From Anaerolineales bacterium UBA5797 (GTDB taxonomy: Bacteria; Chloroflexota; Anaerolineae; Anaerolineales; Villigracilaceae): a stretch of 17,369 nucleotides of DNA. The notes under the pieces were generated by a model. That model was given only the letters and a program-made list of their open reading frames with translations, made no database searches and had not been told where the DNA came from. This document shows positions 1-7,108 of this stretch, piece by piece (positions within the stretch are counted from its first letter, which is position 1; each line of letters begins with the position of its first letter). Made by a program: the position numbers and the translations under genes. Location of the stretch: contig DIDP01000072.1 in the NCBI GenBank assembly GCA_002418205.1, forward strand, positions 1-17,369. Reading direction: 5' to 3'.

Positions 1-37
1 CGCGAGGGAGGCAGGGGAAAAAGTAAAAGCAACATAG
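1..37 (+). CDS. 3' end of an upstream gene (partial, unidentified)
   Basis: Reading frame 2 of the plus strand is open from the window edge to a TAG at 35-37 and encodes an Ala/Lys-rich tail ending AREAGEKVKAT. A strong intrinsic terminator begins 9 nt after this stop, which is why I prefer this frame. Frame 3 also stops early (24-26), and frame 1 stays open through the terminator, which is unlikely for a real gene. Nothing can be said about the product from 11 residues. Confidence 0.3.
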   Translation, partial: AREAGEKVKAT

Positions 38-45
38 ATGAAGAG

Positions 46-83
46 AAGCGGTTTGGATCTTGCTTGATCCAAACCGCTTTTTT
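46..83 (+). terminator. Intrinsic terminator
   Basis: A perfect 14-bp stem (AAGCGGTTTGGATC at 46-59 and its complement at 66-79) encloses a 6-nt loop and runs into six T residues (78-83). This is a textbook rho-independent terminator for the plus-strand gene entering from the left. Confidence 0.85.
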
Positions 84-166
84 GTCCATTTTTCAGCCTG
101 GGGACAGCCTTCCAGGCCACGCCCGGTCTCGGGTGCGGTTGTGGCAACGAACGAAGATAGGGTGCA

Positions 167-463
167 TTACTCGATGTGTTGGAGTTCCGGTCGCAACGCC
201 AGAACTTCCGCCTCACTCGCCAGTCTGCGCGGATGCTTTGGATCGAGTGCAATCCGTGTAAGATCGTGCCCAATCCCCAACTTCATCAGATAATACCGGG
301 CGAATTGCTGGCGGGTCAACCCATCCCGCGCGGCTTCGTCCATGTGCCATGCGATTGATCCGCTTCACTTAGCGCACCAAGTGCAAAATAGATGTGCAAT
401 GGACGCGTGCGCGGTTCGCTCTGGTCCACAATATCGGCAAGATCCACACCTTTGGGGCGATCC
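167..463 (-). pseudogene. Decayed, frameshifted gene fragment, unknown family
   Basis: On the minus strand, two protein-like segments lie in adjacent frames. The upstream part (about 463 to 350) contains the segment DLADIVDQSEPRTRPLHIYF. After a frameshift near 349-360 the second part reads WHMDEAARDGLTRQQFARYY and, later, LGIGHDLTRIALDPKHPRR, ending at a TAA at 167-169. The composition is ordinary helical protein, unlike the low-quality translations of the plus strand here. No start codon or ribosome binding site is visible, and the fragment ends where the palindromic structure at 464-522 begins. I do not recognise the family. The reading as a gene remnant is an inference from protein-like composition across the shift. 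Confidence 0.4.
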
Positions 464-522
464 GCTGACCCCTGACGGGGTAAAATACCCGTACCATGCG
501 AGACGCGGGTCTCGCGGTCAGC
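464..522. repeat. Branched palindrome (three-way-junction type)
   Basis: An outer stem GCTGACC (464-470) / GGTCAGC (516-522) encloses two further hairpins. The first is ACGGGgTA (475-482) with TACCCGT (486-492), an AAA loop and one bulged G. The second is CGAGAC (499-504) with GTCTCG (509-514). The element abuts the decayed gene fragment and is followed 13 nt later by another perfect palindrome. It could be a structured RNA, a cruciform-forming repeat or the end of a small mobile element. The sequence alone does not decide between these. Confidence 0.5.
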
Positions 523-535
523 CCCTGGGCAGGAT

Positions 536-567
536 AGACTGTCGAAAAAACGGTTTTTCGACAGTCT
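536..567. repeat. Perfect 14-bp inverted repeat
   Basis: AGACTGTCGAAAAA (536-549) and its exact complement (554-567) flank the 4-nt loop ACGG. The A and T runs are inside the stem and no T tract follows on either strand, so it is not a standard terminator. It lies 63 nt before the SRPBCC gene. It may be a dispersed palindromic repeat or a bidirectional transcription stop. Confidence 0.6.
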
Positions 568-630
568 CGTTAGCCCGCTAAATCCAGTTTGAATGGTTTG
601 ATTTTCCAATGGTAAAAAGGAGAATGCCCC

Positions 631-1062
631 ATGATCACATTCAAAAAACACATATTCATTAATCGCCCCAGGCAAGAGGTTTTCGACTTCGTGTCCAATC
701 CTGCTAATGCTTCAAAGTGGAGAAGCACCATTGAATCCGCAGAATGGCTCTCTCAAGGCTCTGTCGGTATAGGTTCTAGATTACGTCAAATAAGTAAGTT
801 TATGGGGCGGAAACAAGAAAATACAGCCGAGGTGACAGCTTGGGAGCCCCCTAATCACATTGCTCAGAAAATAGTTGATGGTCCTTCATTCGAGCATACT
901 TTTGACCTTCAATCAAAAGACAATGGTACGGAGTTTGCTGTGACTGGAAAGATGGAAGTAAAAGGAATACTAAAACTGATGGCGGGAATGATGGTAAGAC
1001 AATCCGAAAAGATGCTCGAGGCAGAACTCAATACCTTGAAGGTTTTATTGGAAGAAGTTTAG
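631..1062 (+). CDS. SRPBCC (START/Bet v1-like) family protein
   Basis: This 143-residue protein has the pattern of the polyketide cyclase/dehydrase-like SRPBCC superfamily, cytosolic helix-grip folds that bind hydrophobic ligands. The N-terminal strand is followed by the family signature PRQEVFDFVSNPANASKW (about residues 13-30). Strand segments follow, and a long C-terminal helix ends LEAELNTLKVLLEEV. The length is typical for a single domain. ATG at 631 is preceded by AAAAAGGAG at good spacing. It is a clear paralogue of the gene at 3370-3804, which has the matching motif IRQVFDFISTPENDFQW and the same length. The gene is visibly richer in A/T than the large genes in the middle of the window. 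Ligand and role are unknown; it appears to be monocistronic. Confidence 0.85.
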   Translation: MITFKKHIFINRPRQEVFDFVSNPANASKWRSTIESAEWLSQGSVGIGSRLRQISKFMGRKQENTAEVTAWEPPNHIAQKIVDGPSFEHTFDLQSKDNGTEFAVTGKMEVKGILKLMAGMMVRQSEKMLEAELNTLKVLLEEV

Positions 1063-1482
1063 GTTGGTTGCGTCATGGTGTAAGCAATGGAGTTATTCCA
1101 AGAGGATGTCATTTATACTTGGCATCGTCATAGATTGGGGTTTTTTCCTTGCTGATTCACAGGTAAAGACGATGAAAAGAAAAAGAGGCATCTTCATTCA
1201 AGAGCGGGCTAACACAGCGTGCACGCGGACGGCTGGATTCTCACCGCCAAAAGGAGCTTTTTCGTGTCTTTGGGTTTTATCCGTTTAGTGGGAGAGTCTC
1301 GTCCCGCCAGCCGCCGGTAACGTGAGCCGTTGGTCTCTTCCCGCTCTCAGCCCCCTCCCCTCCAACACGGCTGCCTCACACAAGGGGGAATATAAAGGCT
1401 GCACTCTTCATGCCAACTACAGGATGGGCGCAACCTGCTCTCTGTCCGCTGTGGAACGGCATGACTGGAGGTCACCCGGAAA
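1063..1482. other. Gene-free stretch
   Basis: I see no convincing gene here. The short open frames lack ribosome binding sites and have low-complexity Ser/Cys/Pro-rich translations. There is no clear terminator for the SRPBCC gene, only a weak GATGtc/gGCATC pairing around 1107-1130 and a T run near 1140. Confidence 0.5.
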
Positions 1483-1515
1483 TAAAAAAGAGTTGACGTC
1501 GACCTGTCAACTCTT
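1483..1515 (-). terminator. Intrinsic terminator of the CarD operon
   Basis: Read on the minus strand, AAGAGTTGAC (1515-1506) pairs perfectly with GTCAACTCTT (1497-1488), with an 8-nt loop, and runs straight into a T-rich tract (TTTTTTATT). It lies 11 nt beyond the stop codon of the CarD-like gene. Confidence 0.82.
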
Positions 1516-1526
1516 CGATCTTCCAA

Positions 1527-2039
1527 CTACGCCTTCGATTTTTCCACGTTCTTCCTGCTCTGCTCGAGCAGCGCTGTCACTTCCCGGGCAGCCTGCTCCT
1601 GCGTGATCCCCTCCACGAGCGCCCATTCCTCACACAACACATTCTGCGTCTGTCGGAAGAATCCGGCGATCGCGCCGTACAGGGATTTGTGTTCGCCAAA
1701 CGCATACAGGTCCCGCACCACCTCACACTGCACGCGTATCGTCCCCTGCTTGAGGCGTTCCAGCAAATTGGCTTGCCGCGAGCGTACATCGTCGGTCAGA
1801 GGCGCCGGGTGAGAGGCCAGAATCCGGCGGCATTGCACGATCTCACTCCGCTCCGCCAGCCTGCGCAAACCATAGCCGGGCGGCTCCAGCGGCACCCATA
1901 AGGTGCAGTTCGCGTTTGGGATGGAAACCTCGTAATACCGCTGCTTCACATCGGACCCGAATGTCCGATCCTCCAAATTGACCACCTCCCCCACCCCATG
2001 CTGTGGGTGCACCACCCGGTCGCCAATATTGAATGTCAT
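1527..2039 (-). CDS. CarD/CdnL-family transcription regulator
   Basis: The 170-residue protein opens with FNIGDRVVHPQHGVGEVVNLE, the hallmark of the CarD/CdnL/TRCF RNA-polymerase-interacting Tudor-like domain (about residues 1-65). A helical C-terminal domain follows (about 70-165), as in full-length CarD proteins of about 160 residues. CarD members bind the RNA polymerase beta subunit and stabilise open promoter complexes; which genes it tunes here is unknown. The ATG at 2037-2039 lies 9 nt after the stop of the RRM gene and has only a poor Shine-Dalgarno sequence, so it probably depends on read-through translation from that gene. A terminator follows at 1483-1515. Confidence 0.87.
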   Translation of the reverse strand: MTFNIGDRVVHPQHGVGEVVNLEDRTFGSDVKQRYYEVSIPNANCTLWVPLEPPGYGLRRLAERSEIVQCRRILASHPAPLTDDVRSRQANLLERLKQGTIRVQCEVVRDLYAFGEHKSLYGAIAGFFRQTQNVLCEEWALVEGITQEQAAREVTALLEQSRKNVEKSKA

Positions 2040-2048
2040 GAGGCGCTT

Positions 2049-2366
2049 CTAATAGCGTCGGTTCCCACCGCGGTTCTGACGATTCCCACCGCGCGGTGGG
2101 CGGGACCCGCCCCGTTCTTCACGCGGGCGGGCAGGGTTCACCACCAGCTGGCGGTCAGCCATGGAATAGCCGTTGAACATGCTGATCGCCTTTTGCAGTT
2201 CCGCCTGCGAATTCATCTCCACAAAGGCAAAGCCCTTTGAGCGATTCGTGCCCGGCTCCTTGATGACCGCCACCGAAACCACCCCGCCTGCCTGCATGAA
2301 TAGTTCACGCAAAGCCTCCTCGGTGGTATCGTAGGGCAGATTTCCAACATACAGTTTTGCTTCCAT
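2049..2366 (-). CDS. Single-RRM RNA-binding protein with Arg/Gly-rich tail
   Basis: This 105-residue protein contains one RNA recognition motif. RNP2 is KLYVGNLPYDTTEEALRELF (residues 4-23) and RNP1 is SKGFAFVEM (about 43-51). The tail is basic and Gly/Arg/Asn-rich (RGGNRQNRGGNRRY). The architecture matches the small glycine-rich RNA-binding proteins known from cyanobacteria and other bacteria, often cold- or stress-responsive and proposed to act as RNA chaperones. I chose the ATG at 2364-2366 because AAAGGAA precedes it and the RRM begins immediately. An upstream in-frame start would place the terminator-like leader hairpin inside the coding region. It is the first gene of a pair with the CarD-like gene, 9 nt apart. 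Confidence 0.93.
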   Translation of the reverse strand: MEAKLYVGNLPYDTTEEALRELFMQAGGVVSVAVIKEPGTNRSKGFAFVEMNSQAELQKAISMFNGYSMADRQLVVNPARPREERGGSRPPRGGNRQNRGGNRRY

Positions 2367-2379
2367 GCGGGTTCCTTTT

Positions 2380-2427
2380 GGTCGACGGTTAAGAAAAAAA
2401 ACCGTCAGCCCTATTTGGGTTGACGGT
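2380..2427 (-). promoter_or_regulatory. Terminator-like attenuator in the RRM leader
   Basis: On the minus strand, ACCGTCAACCC (2427-2417) pairs with GGGCTGACGGT (2411-2401), with one mismatch and a 5-nt loop, and is followed by eight T residues (2401-2394). This makes an intrinsic-terminator shape upstream of the RRM start. The right arm can instead pair with AACCGTCGACC (2390-2380), giving a competing hairpin without the T tract at its end. No minus-strand gene lies upstream for it to terminate, so transcription attenuation or autoregulation of the RRM-CarD operon is the likeliest role. This is an inference. Confidence 0.55.
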
Positions 2428-2462
2428 GGTGTGTACACGCTCGACCTTTTATAAGATGCCTG

Positions 2463-2468
2463 ATTATA
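2463..2468 (-). promoter_or_regulatory. Candidate -10 box for the RRM-CarD operon
   Basis: A consensus TATAAT lies on the minus strand (plus-strand ATTATA at 2463-2468), upstream of the leader hairpin. No good -35 hexamer is seen at 17 nt. The transcript would start near 2456 with a leader of about 90 nt. Confidence 0.35.
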
Positions 2469-2613
2469 TCACGGTTCACACCTGGTCCCGCATCCCCGAA
2501 CACCGTCACATTTTACGGCAGAATGCACCGGGTTGCGGTCCTTCCATCAGGTCAATGTGTGGTACACTGAATATAGCCGCTCGAACATACTAACCGGATT
2601 TGTGTGGTTCTTC

Positions 2614-2643
2614 AGCCGCCGACCCAGTTATGGGTCGGCGGCT
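2614..2643. repeat. Perfect 13-bp inverted repeat in the intergenic region 2439-2854
   Basis: AGCCGCCGACCCA (2614-2626) and its exact complement (2631-2643) surround the loop GTTA. Neither side has a strong T tract, so termination is uncertain. It lies between divergent genes in a 400-base gene-free stretch that otherwise holds the RRM promoter region and a short dispersed repeat near 2711. Confidence 0.55.
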
Positions 2644-2710
2644 TATATGTTAAATCCAAGCATGCACCGTTCCGAAGGTTTGGGCAGATACCAGGCCCAA
2701 ATCACGAGAA

Positions 2711-2730
2711 CCCTTCGACAGGCTCAAGGC
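2711..2730. repeat. Short dispersed-repeat motif CCCTTCGACAGGCTCAAGGC
   Basis: This 20-base motif resembles the CCTTCGACAGGCTCAGG-type sequence that I recall as common in intergenic DNA of many bacteria. A related string, CCTGAGCTGGACGCAGTCGA, lies inside the repeat at 12537-12666. Only one copy of this exact form was noticed in the window. Confidence 0.3.
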
Positions 2731-2854
2731 AAAGCCTTTGTTTGGGACGCTCTGCGCAAGGCAAGTTATTAACTACAAAATGGACATGGGGGAATGGCAC
2801 AATTCGAATTTAAACCGTTTGAAGATTTGAAGAGCAGAAACGAAAGGAATTGGC

Positions 2855-3316
2855 GTGAATACGATCACCCGTACGACCCGTGCTTGCACACTCGAAACAT
2901 TGAACAGCGATCTGAGGGCTGCCATGCACACCCATGCGAAAAGATACAACCTGACCGATCTGGAGTCGGATGTGCTCCTGTGCTGTGAGACCACATCCAT
3001 CCGGCAGAAATCAGGGCTTTTCGCCGGCATCGTAACAACGCTGTCAGCCGTCTTTGTCACCCCAAAATGGCTGGTCTGGGCAGACAGCACCGATCAGAAC
3101 GATGCCGAGGTGGGTTCTGCACAACTAAAGCATATTGACGTACGCGATTACCGGGACACTGCCCGCTTCACCATCAGCCCCGATCAGGGTCTCAATATCA
3201 CAGGCAGATATACCGACAAGAATAAAACCGGTATCACCTTCATCGTGCTGGGCTCCGACCCGGACGGGCAGAATTTCCGGCAGGTATTGAAAGCAGCCAT
3301 GGACAAAGCCGCGTAA
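2855..3316 (+). CDS. Hypothetical protein, PH-like fold possible
   Basis: This 153-residue soluble protein has no signal peptide. The GTG start at 2855 is chosen because AAAGGAA sits 6 nt upstream. After a charged helical N-terminus (about residues 1-45) come beta-strand-like segments: LLCCETTSIRQKSG, VTTLSAVFVTPKWLVWAD and FTISPDQGLNITGRY. A final helix reads GQNFRQVLKAAMDKA. This strand-rich middle with a closing helix resembles small bacterial PH-like domains, but I do not recognise a named family. Its TAA (3314-3316) lies 53 nt before the following SRPBCC start, so the two are probably co-transcribed. Confidence 0.75.
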   Translation: MNTITRTTRACTLETLNSDLRAAMHTHAKRYNLTDLESDVLLCCETTSIRQKSGLFAGIVTTLSAVFVTPKWLVWADSTDQNDAEVGSAQLKHIDVRDYRDTARFTISPDQGLNITGRYTDKNKTGITFIVLGSDPDGQNFRQVLKAAMDKAA

Positions 3317-3369
3317 TGTGTCCCCGGCTGGTCTCTGTCACACGTAAATTACACGAAGGAGCAGGAAGA

Positions 3370-3804
3370 GTGATTCAAATCAAATCCACAGCCTTTATCT
3401 ACCGACCCATCAGACAGGTCTTCGATTTCATCAGCACACCCGAGAACGATTTCCAATGGCAATACGGAACCCTCGCATCCACGCGGATCTCCGAAGGCGT
3501 CACCAAAGTGGGGACCTTTTTCCGAACAGTCGGTCATCTGATGGGACATCGGGTCCAGAGCACCTATGAAGTGACCGAATATGAACTGAACCGGAAATAC
3601 GGGTTCAAATCCCTTTCGGGTCCTTTGAATTCGTTTACCTCCTATACCTTTCGGATGGCAAAGAACTGCACACAAATAGACCTGTCCATGCAGGCCAATG
3701 CTGCCAACCTGTTCGAATTTACCGAGACCATCTTCGAAAAGAAGATGAAACGCCAGTTGAAGGAAAACCTGGCAATGCTCAAAACCATCCTGGAATCCGC
3801 TTAA
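3370..3804 (+). CDS. SRPBCC family protein, paralogue of 631-1062
   Basis: This is a 144-residue SRPBCC/START-like domain. The GTG at 3370 is preferred over an ATG at 3316 for two reasons: AAGGAG lies 8 nt upstream of it, and translation then begins VIQIKSTAFIYRPIRQVFDF, aligning from residue 1 with MITFKKHIFINRPRQEVFDF of the gene at 631. The C-terminal helix (KKMKRQLKENLAMLKTILES) also matches. A ligand-binding role is a family-level inference and no substrate can be named. It follows the hypothetical protein by 53 nt. The duplicated pair flanks the CarD/RRM operon. Confidence 0.86.
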   Translation: MIQIKSTAFIYRPIRQVFDFISTPENDFQWQYGTLASTRISEGVTKVGTFFRTVGHLMGHRVQSTYEVTEYELNRKYGFKSLSGPLNSFTSYTFRMAKNCTQIDLSMQANAANLFEFTETIFEKKMKRQLKENLAMLKTILESA

Positions 3805-4422
3805 GTCGCAGAAATGTATGGGTCCCACGGTCGAGAGCCCCCAGGGTGACCGTCACCTTACCTGATATCTTCCACCCCCATATATGGCAACGCCGGAATC
3901 CATAAAAGGCAGGCTGTAACCATACTCTGCCTATACTCGCGGCGGCTCGTGCATTCACTCAAAACTCGAAAAACGCACATCCATATTTGGGGGTTCAGCT
4001 TGCAATTCCGTAAGCGCTTTATACTGCCTGTGCACGGACAACAACATGGGATTCCTCGGGAAACATGGAAATACATCATCCTCTCCGCGAAGTCCGTGTA
4101 CGATAAGGTTTAGAATCCAGATTTCGAGAAATCACGAATTGGTCCATGAATGGGGTTAACAATCCCGGCAAAACGTGATTTAATCGGACCTCGTAACTTC
4201 TCACTGCTTGTCCCGTCATGCAAAAAGCATTCAGCCAAGGGATGCAATCCTTCTCCGGCACTCTGGGGGTTTGGGAAATCACTGCAGGAGCAAAACAAGC
4301 CTGACATTGCCATATTCATGGGGATGCCGACAAATCCATGTCATGCTTTTGGAGGTGCGACCGTTCGGAAAACCAAAACCTGTTGTCTTAATCGAAAATC
4401 GCTTTGTTGTGAGGAGAAAAAA
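3805..4422. other. 618-base gene-free leader region
   Basis: No convincing gene is present. It holds a short dyad GGTGAC-C-GTCACC (3845-3857), a possible -10 TATACT at 4020-4025 with TTGCAA 14 nt upstream, and a small bulged hairpin (CATGGGGAT ... ATCCATG) near 4317-4341. If transcription of the secreted protein starts near 4032 its leader is about 390 nt, long enough for a regulatory RNA. I could not match it to a known riboswitch. Confidence 0.4.
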
Positions 4423-6693
4423 ATGAGCAATAAGACGACTGCCTTCATCAAGTTCGTAACCCCCGTACTCATCTTCATGCTGGCATTTGCCGGTTTCTCA
4501 CCGACAGGTGTCCAGGCAAAAGGCGGCGGGCATCCCGTGGTTGCGTATGCCACGCGCAGCGATGTCACCGAGGCGCTCAGCCGCATGCCGCAGTTACCGC
4601 CCCTGCCTGCCGTGCTTGGTCAGGTCTTCGAGCGGCCCCGCAAGATGCTCCCCAACCGTCAGAGCAACACCAGCCCAACCGGTGAAGACCCCGCCCTGCA
4701 GACCGCCGCGCCCGTGGTGGATGCGCCCGGCACCGGCGCCAACTTCGAGGGCGTGAACAACGTCAACGGCGTGCTGCCGCCCGATACGGTGGGAGATATC
4801 GGTCCCAACCATTATGTCCAAATGGTCAACCTCTCGTTCGCGGTCTATGATCGCAACGGCACCAAGCTCTACGGTCCTGTGGGCAGCAACACCCTCTGGC
4901 AGGGCTTCGGCGGTCCCTGTGAGACCACCAACGACGGCGACCCGGTCGTGCTCTACGACCACCTGGCAGACCGCTGGCTGATGACCCAGTTCGCCCTGCC
5001 CAACTATCCCCGCGGTCCGTTCTATGAATGTGTTGCCGTCTCACAGTCCCCCGATCCGTTGGGCTCGTGGAACCGCTATGAGTTCCTGATCAGCAACAGC
5101 AAGCTCGATGACTATCCCAAGTTCGGCGTCTGGTCCGATGGCTACTACATGTCCATCAACCAGTTCTCCTGCAAGTTCATCGGCTGCAGTTGGGCTGGAG
5201 CCGGTGCGGTCGCCTTCGAGCGCGATGCCATGCTCAATGGACAGGCCGCCCGCATGGTCTACTTCGACCTGTATAACGTGGACCCCAACCTCGGCGGCAT
5301 GTTACCCGCCGACCTGGACGGTCCGCCTCCTGCCGCAGGGACGCCGAATCCCTTCGCCCAGATGGACGACAACGCCTGGGGCTATTCCGGCGACCAGCTT
5401 CAGGTCTGGAACTTCCACGTGGACTGGAGCAACCCGGCGAACTCCACCTTCACCTTCGGTCAGGCATTGCCGGTCAGCTCCTTCGATTCTGACATGTGCG
5501 GCTATGCCCGTAACTGCATCCCGCAGCCGGGCGGCACCAATGTGGATGCCCTTTCAGACCGTCTGATGTTCCGTCTGCAATACCGCAACTTCGGCACCCA
5601 CCAGACCATGGTGCTCAACCACACAGTGGATGCCAACGGCGCAGACCGCGCAGGCGTGCGCTGGTATGAACTGCGCAACACCGGCAGCGGCTGGAGCGTG
5701 TACCAGCAGGCAACCTACTCCCCCGATGCCGCCAACCGCTGGGTGGGCAGTGTTGCCATGAACGGCGCCGGTGATATCGGTCTCGGCTACTCGGTCTCCA
5801 GCACGAGCATCTCCCCGTCCATCCGCTTTACCGGGCGGCTGGCTGGCGACCCGCTCAACCAGATGACCCAGGGCGAAGGCACCATCATCAACGGCAGCGG
5901 CTACCAGACCCACACCTCCGGGCGTTGGGGCGATTACGCCATGATGGCGGTGGACCCGGTGGACGATTGCACCTTCTGGTTCACGACCGAATACTACAAC
6001 TCGGTCAGCAGCGCCGGATGGCAGACCCGCGTCGGTTCGTTCCAACTCGCAAGCTGCGGCGGCCCCACAGACCTCGCCCCCACTGTGACGGTTACCAGCC
6101 CGACCAACGGCTCCACCGTCTCCGGCACGGTCAATGTCACAGCCAATGCCTCGGATGACAACGGCGTGACCCAGGTCGAGTTCTTTGTGGATGGCTCGAG
6201 CATCGGCACGGATACCACCGCCCCCTACGCCGCCTCCTGGAACACCACCGGCTACAGCGATGGCGCTCATACCGTCTCTGCCACCGCCACCGATACCATC
6301 GGCCAGACCGGCAGCAACTCGGTGAACGTCACCGTGCAGAACGCATCCGTCGTTGCGATCCACGTGGGCGACCTGGATGCGACAACCGCCGTCATCCGCA
6401 AGAACTGGAACGCGACGGTCACCATCACCGTGCATGATGCGGGTCATAACCCGGTTGCAGGCATCACGGTCACCGGCAGTTGGAGCGGCGGCACGACGGG
6501 CACGTCATCCTGTGTCACCAATGCCAGCGGTCAGTGCAGTGTGACCTCCAGCAACATGAATTCGAAGAAGACCAGCGTCACATTCACGGTCACGGGTCTC
6601 TCCGGCGGGTCCGGATACACCTATAACAGTTCCGCCAACCACGACCCGGATGGCGACAGCAACGGCACCAGCATCACGGTTGCCATGCCATAA
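4423..6693 (+). CDS. Large secreted protein with Ig-like C-terminal domains
   Basis: The 756-residue protein starts at ATG 4423, preceded by GAGGAG. The frame stays open for 91 codons upstream, but that part is not protein-like and would bury the signal peptide. The signal peptide is about residues 1-33: a basic N-terminus, hydrophobic PVLIFMLAFAGF and cleavage near VQA. The main domain (about 100-545) contains LPPDTVGDIGPNHYVQMVN, a signature seen in uncharacterised secreted proteins, then Trp/Asn/Asp-rich beta segments and many Cys. Residues 550-640 form a bacterial Ig-like domain (PTVTVTSPTNGSTVSGTVNV ... VEFFVDG). Residues 644-756 form another beta-sandwich (HVGDLD ... VTITVHDAGHNPVAG). 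An extracellular adhesive or scaffold role is inferred; no catalytic motif is seen. A strong terminator follows. Confidence 0.9.
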   Translation: MSNKTTAFIKFVTPVLIFMLAFAGFSPTGVQAKGGGHPVVAYATRSDVTEALSRMPQLPPLPAVLGQVFERPRKMLPNRQSNTSPTGEDPALQTAAPVVDAPGTGANFEGVNNVNGVLPPDTVGDIGPNHYVQMVNLSFAVYDRNGTKLYGPVGSNTLWQGFGGPCETTNDGDPVVLYDHLADRWLMTQFALPNYPRGPFYECVAVSQSPDPLGSWNRYEFLISNSKLDDYPKFGVWSDGYYMSINQFSCKFIGCSWAGAGAVAFERDAMLNGQAARMVYFDLYNVDPNLGGMLPADLDGPPPAAGTPNPFAQMDDNAWGYSGDQLQVWNFHVDWSNPANSTFTFGQALPVSSFDSDMCGYARNCIPQPGGTNVDALSDRLMFRLQYRNFGTHQTMVLNHTVDANGADRAGVRWYELRNTGSGWSVYQQATYSPDAANRWVGSVAMNGAGDIGLGYSVSSTSISPSIRFTGRLAGDPLNQMTQGEGTIINGSGYQTHTSGRWGDYAMMAVDPVDDCTFWFTTEYYNSVSSAGWQTRVGSFQLASCGGPTDLAPTVTVTSPTNGSTVSGTVNVTANASDDNGVTQVEFFVDGSSIGTDTTAPYAASWNTTGYSDGAHTVSATATDTIGQTGSNSVNVTVQNASVVAIHVGDLDATTAVIRKNWNATVTITVHDAGHNPVAGITVTGSWSGGTTGTSSCVTNASGQCSVTSSNMNSKKTSVTFTVTGLSGGSGYTYNSSANHDPDGDSNGTSITVAMP

Positions 6694-6713
6694 CACCATC
6701 TGACACATGTACC

Positions 6714-6752
6714 AAAAAGCAGACCGGAGATTCTCCGGTCTGCTTTTATTTT
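6714..6752. terminator. Bidirectional intrinsic terminator
   Basis: AAAAGCAGACCGGAGA (6715-6730) is complementary to 6732-6747, forming a long GC-rich stem with a tiny loop. T-rich tails lie on both strands (TTTTATTTT on plus, TTTTT on minus). It sits between converging genes and can stop both the secreted-protein transcript and the stress-protein operon. Confidence 0.87.
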
Positions 6753-6826
6753 GCAACCATAGCGGCGGCGCAGGACAACTTAACTGCAAACAGCCCCCGT
6801 TGCTCTGATCACACTTTCAACGCTCT

Positions 6827-7102
6827 TCAGGCAAGGTGCGGTTCGGGCGTTTCTTCCACCACGCGGTAGACGATATCGTGTTCGCGCACCGGCTCGATCA
6901 CCTTGAGCGCCACATCGTCGCCGGGCTTGACCCACACCACGGTATGATGCTCCACTTCAAGCGAGGCCACCCGTTGGGTGAAGTCCGTGGTGTGCCCGAG
7001 GATGTGGATCCTATCGCCCAGTTTCAGGTTCTCGTTCAGTTTCAGCACCGCCACATTGATGTGGTTGTAGTAATGTGTGACCTTCCCGATCTCCACTTCC
7101 AT
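6827..7102 (-). CDS. EF-Tu domain-2-like beta-barrel protein
   Basis: This 91-residue protein resembles the isolated beta-barrel (domain 2) of translation GTPases. It begins MEVEIGKVTHYYNHINVAVL, continues with LKLGDRIHILGHTTDFTQRV, and then the typical VKPGDDVALKVIEPVREHDIVYRV. It has no GTPase domain. Database entries of this shape are usually called translation elongation factor-like proteins and resemble the C-terminal barrel of U32 peptidases; the function is not established. AAAGGAA precedes the ATG at 7100-7102 and overlaps the stop of the stress-protein gene, 6 nt upstream, so the two are one operon. The bidirectional terminator downstream ends the transcript. Confidence 0.85.
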   Translation of the reverse strand: MEVEIGKVTHYYNHINVAVLKLNENLKLGDRIHILGHTTDFTQRVASLEVEHHTVVWVKPGDDVALKVIEPVREHDIVYRVVEETPEPHLA

Positions 7103-7108
7103 GGGTGG

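Noticed and set aside
60..358. Short plus-strand open frames after the first terminator
   Set aside because: They lack ribosome binding sites, the first overlaps the terminator stem, and the translations look random; the minus strand reads better as a decayed gene.
316..675. Complete 119-residue minus-strand gene
   Set aside because: Its N-terminal half runs through the palindromes and opposite the SRPBCC start. Only the part below about 463 is protein-like, and it is frameshifted.
4150..4422. 91-codon upstream extension of the secreted protein frame
   Set aside because: The translation is Cys/Lys-rich and not protein-like, and it would place the signal peptide internally. The strong GAGGAG before ATG 4423 supports the shorter form.
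4033..4422. Known riboswitch such as a cyclic-di-GMP or cobalamin element
   Set aside because: I looked for the conserved core strings of these classes and did not find them.
5554..6447. Long minus-strand open frame opposite the secreted protein
   Set aside because: It is a Gly/Asp/Val/His-rich shadow produced by the GC-biased codons of the real gene, with no family resemblance or ribosome binding site.
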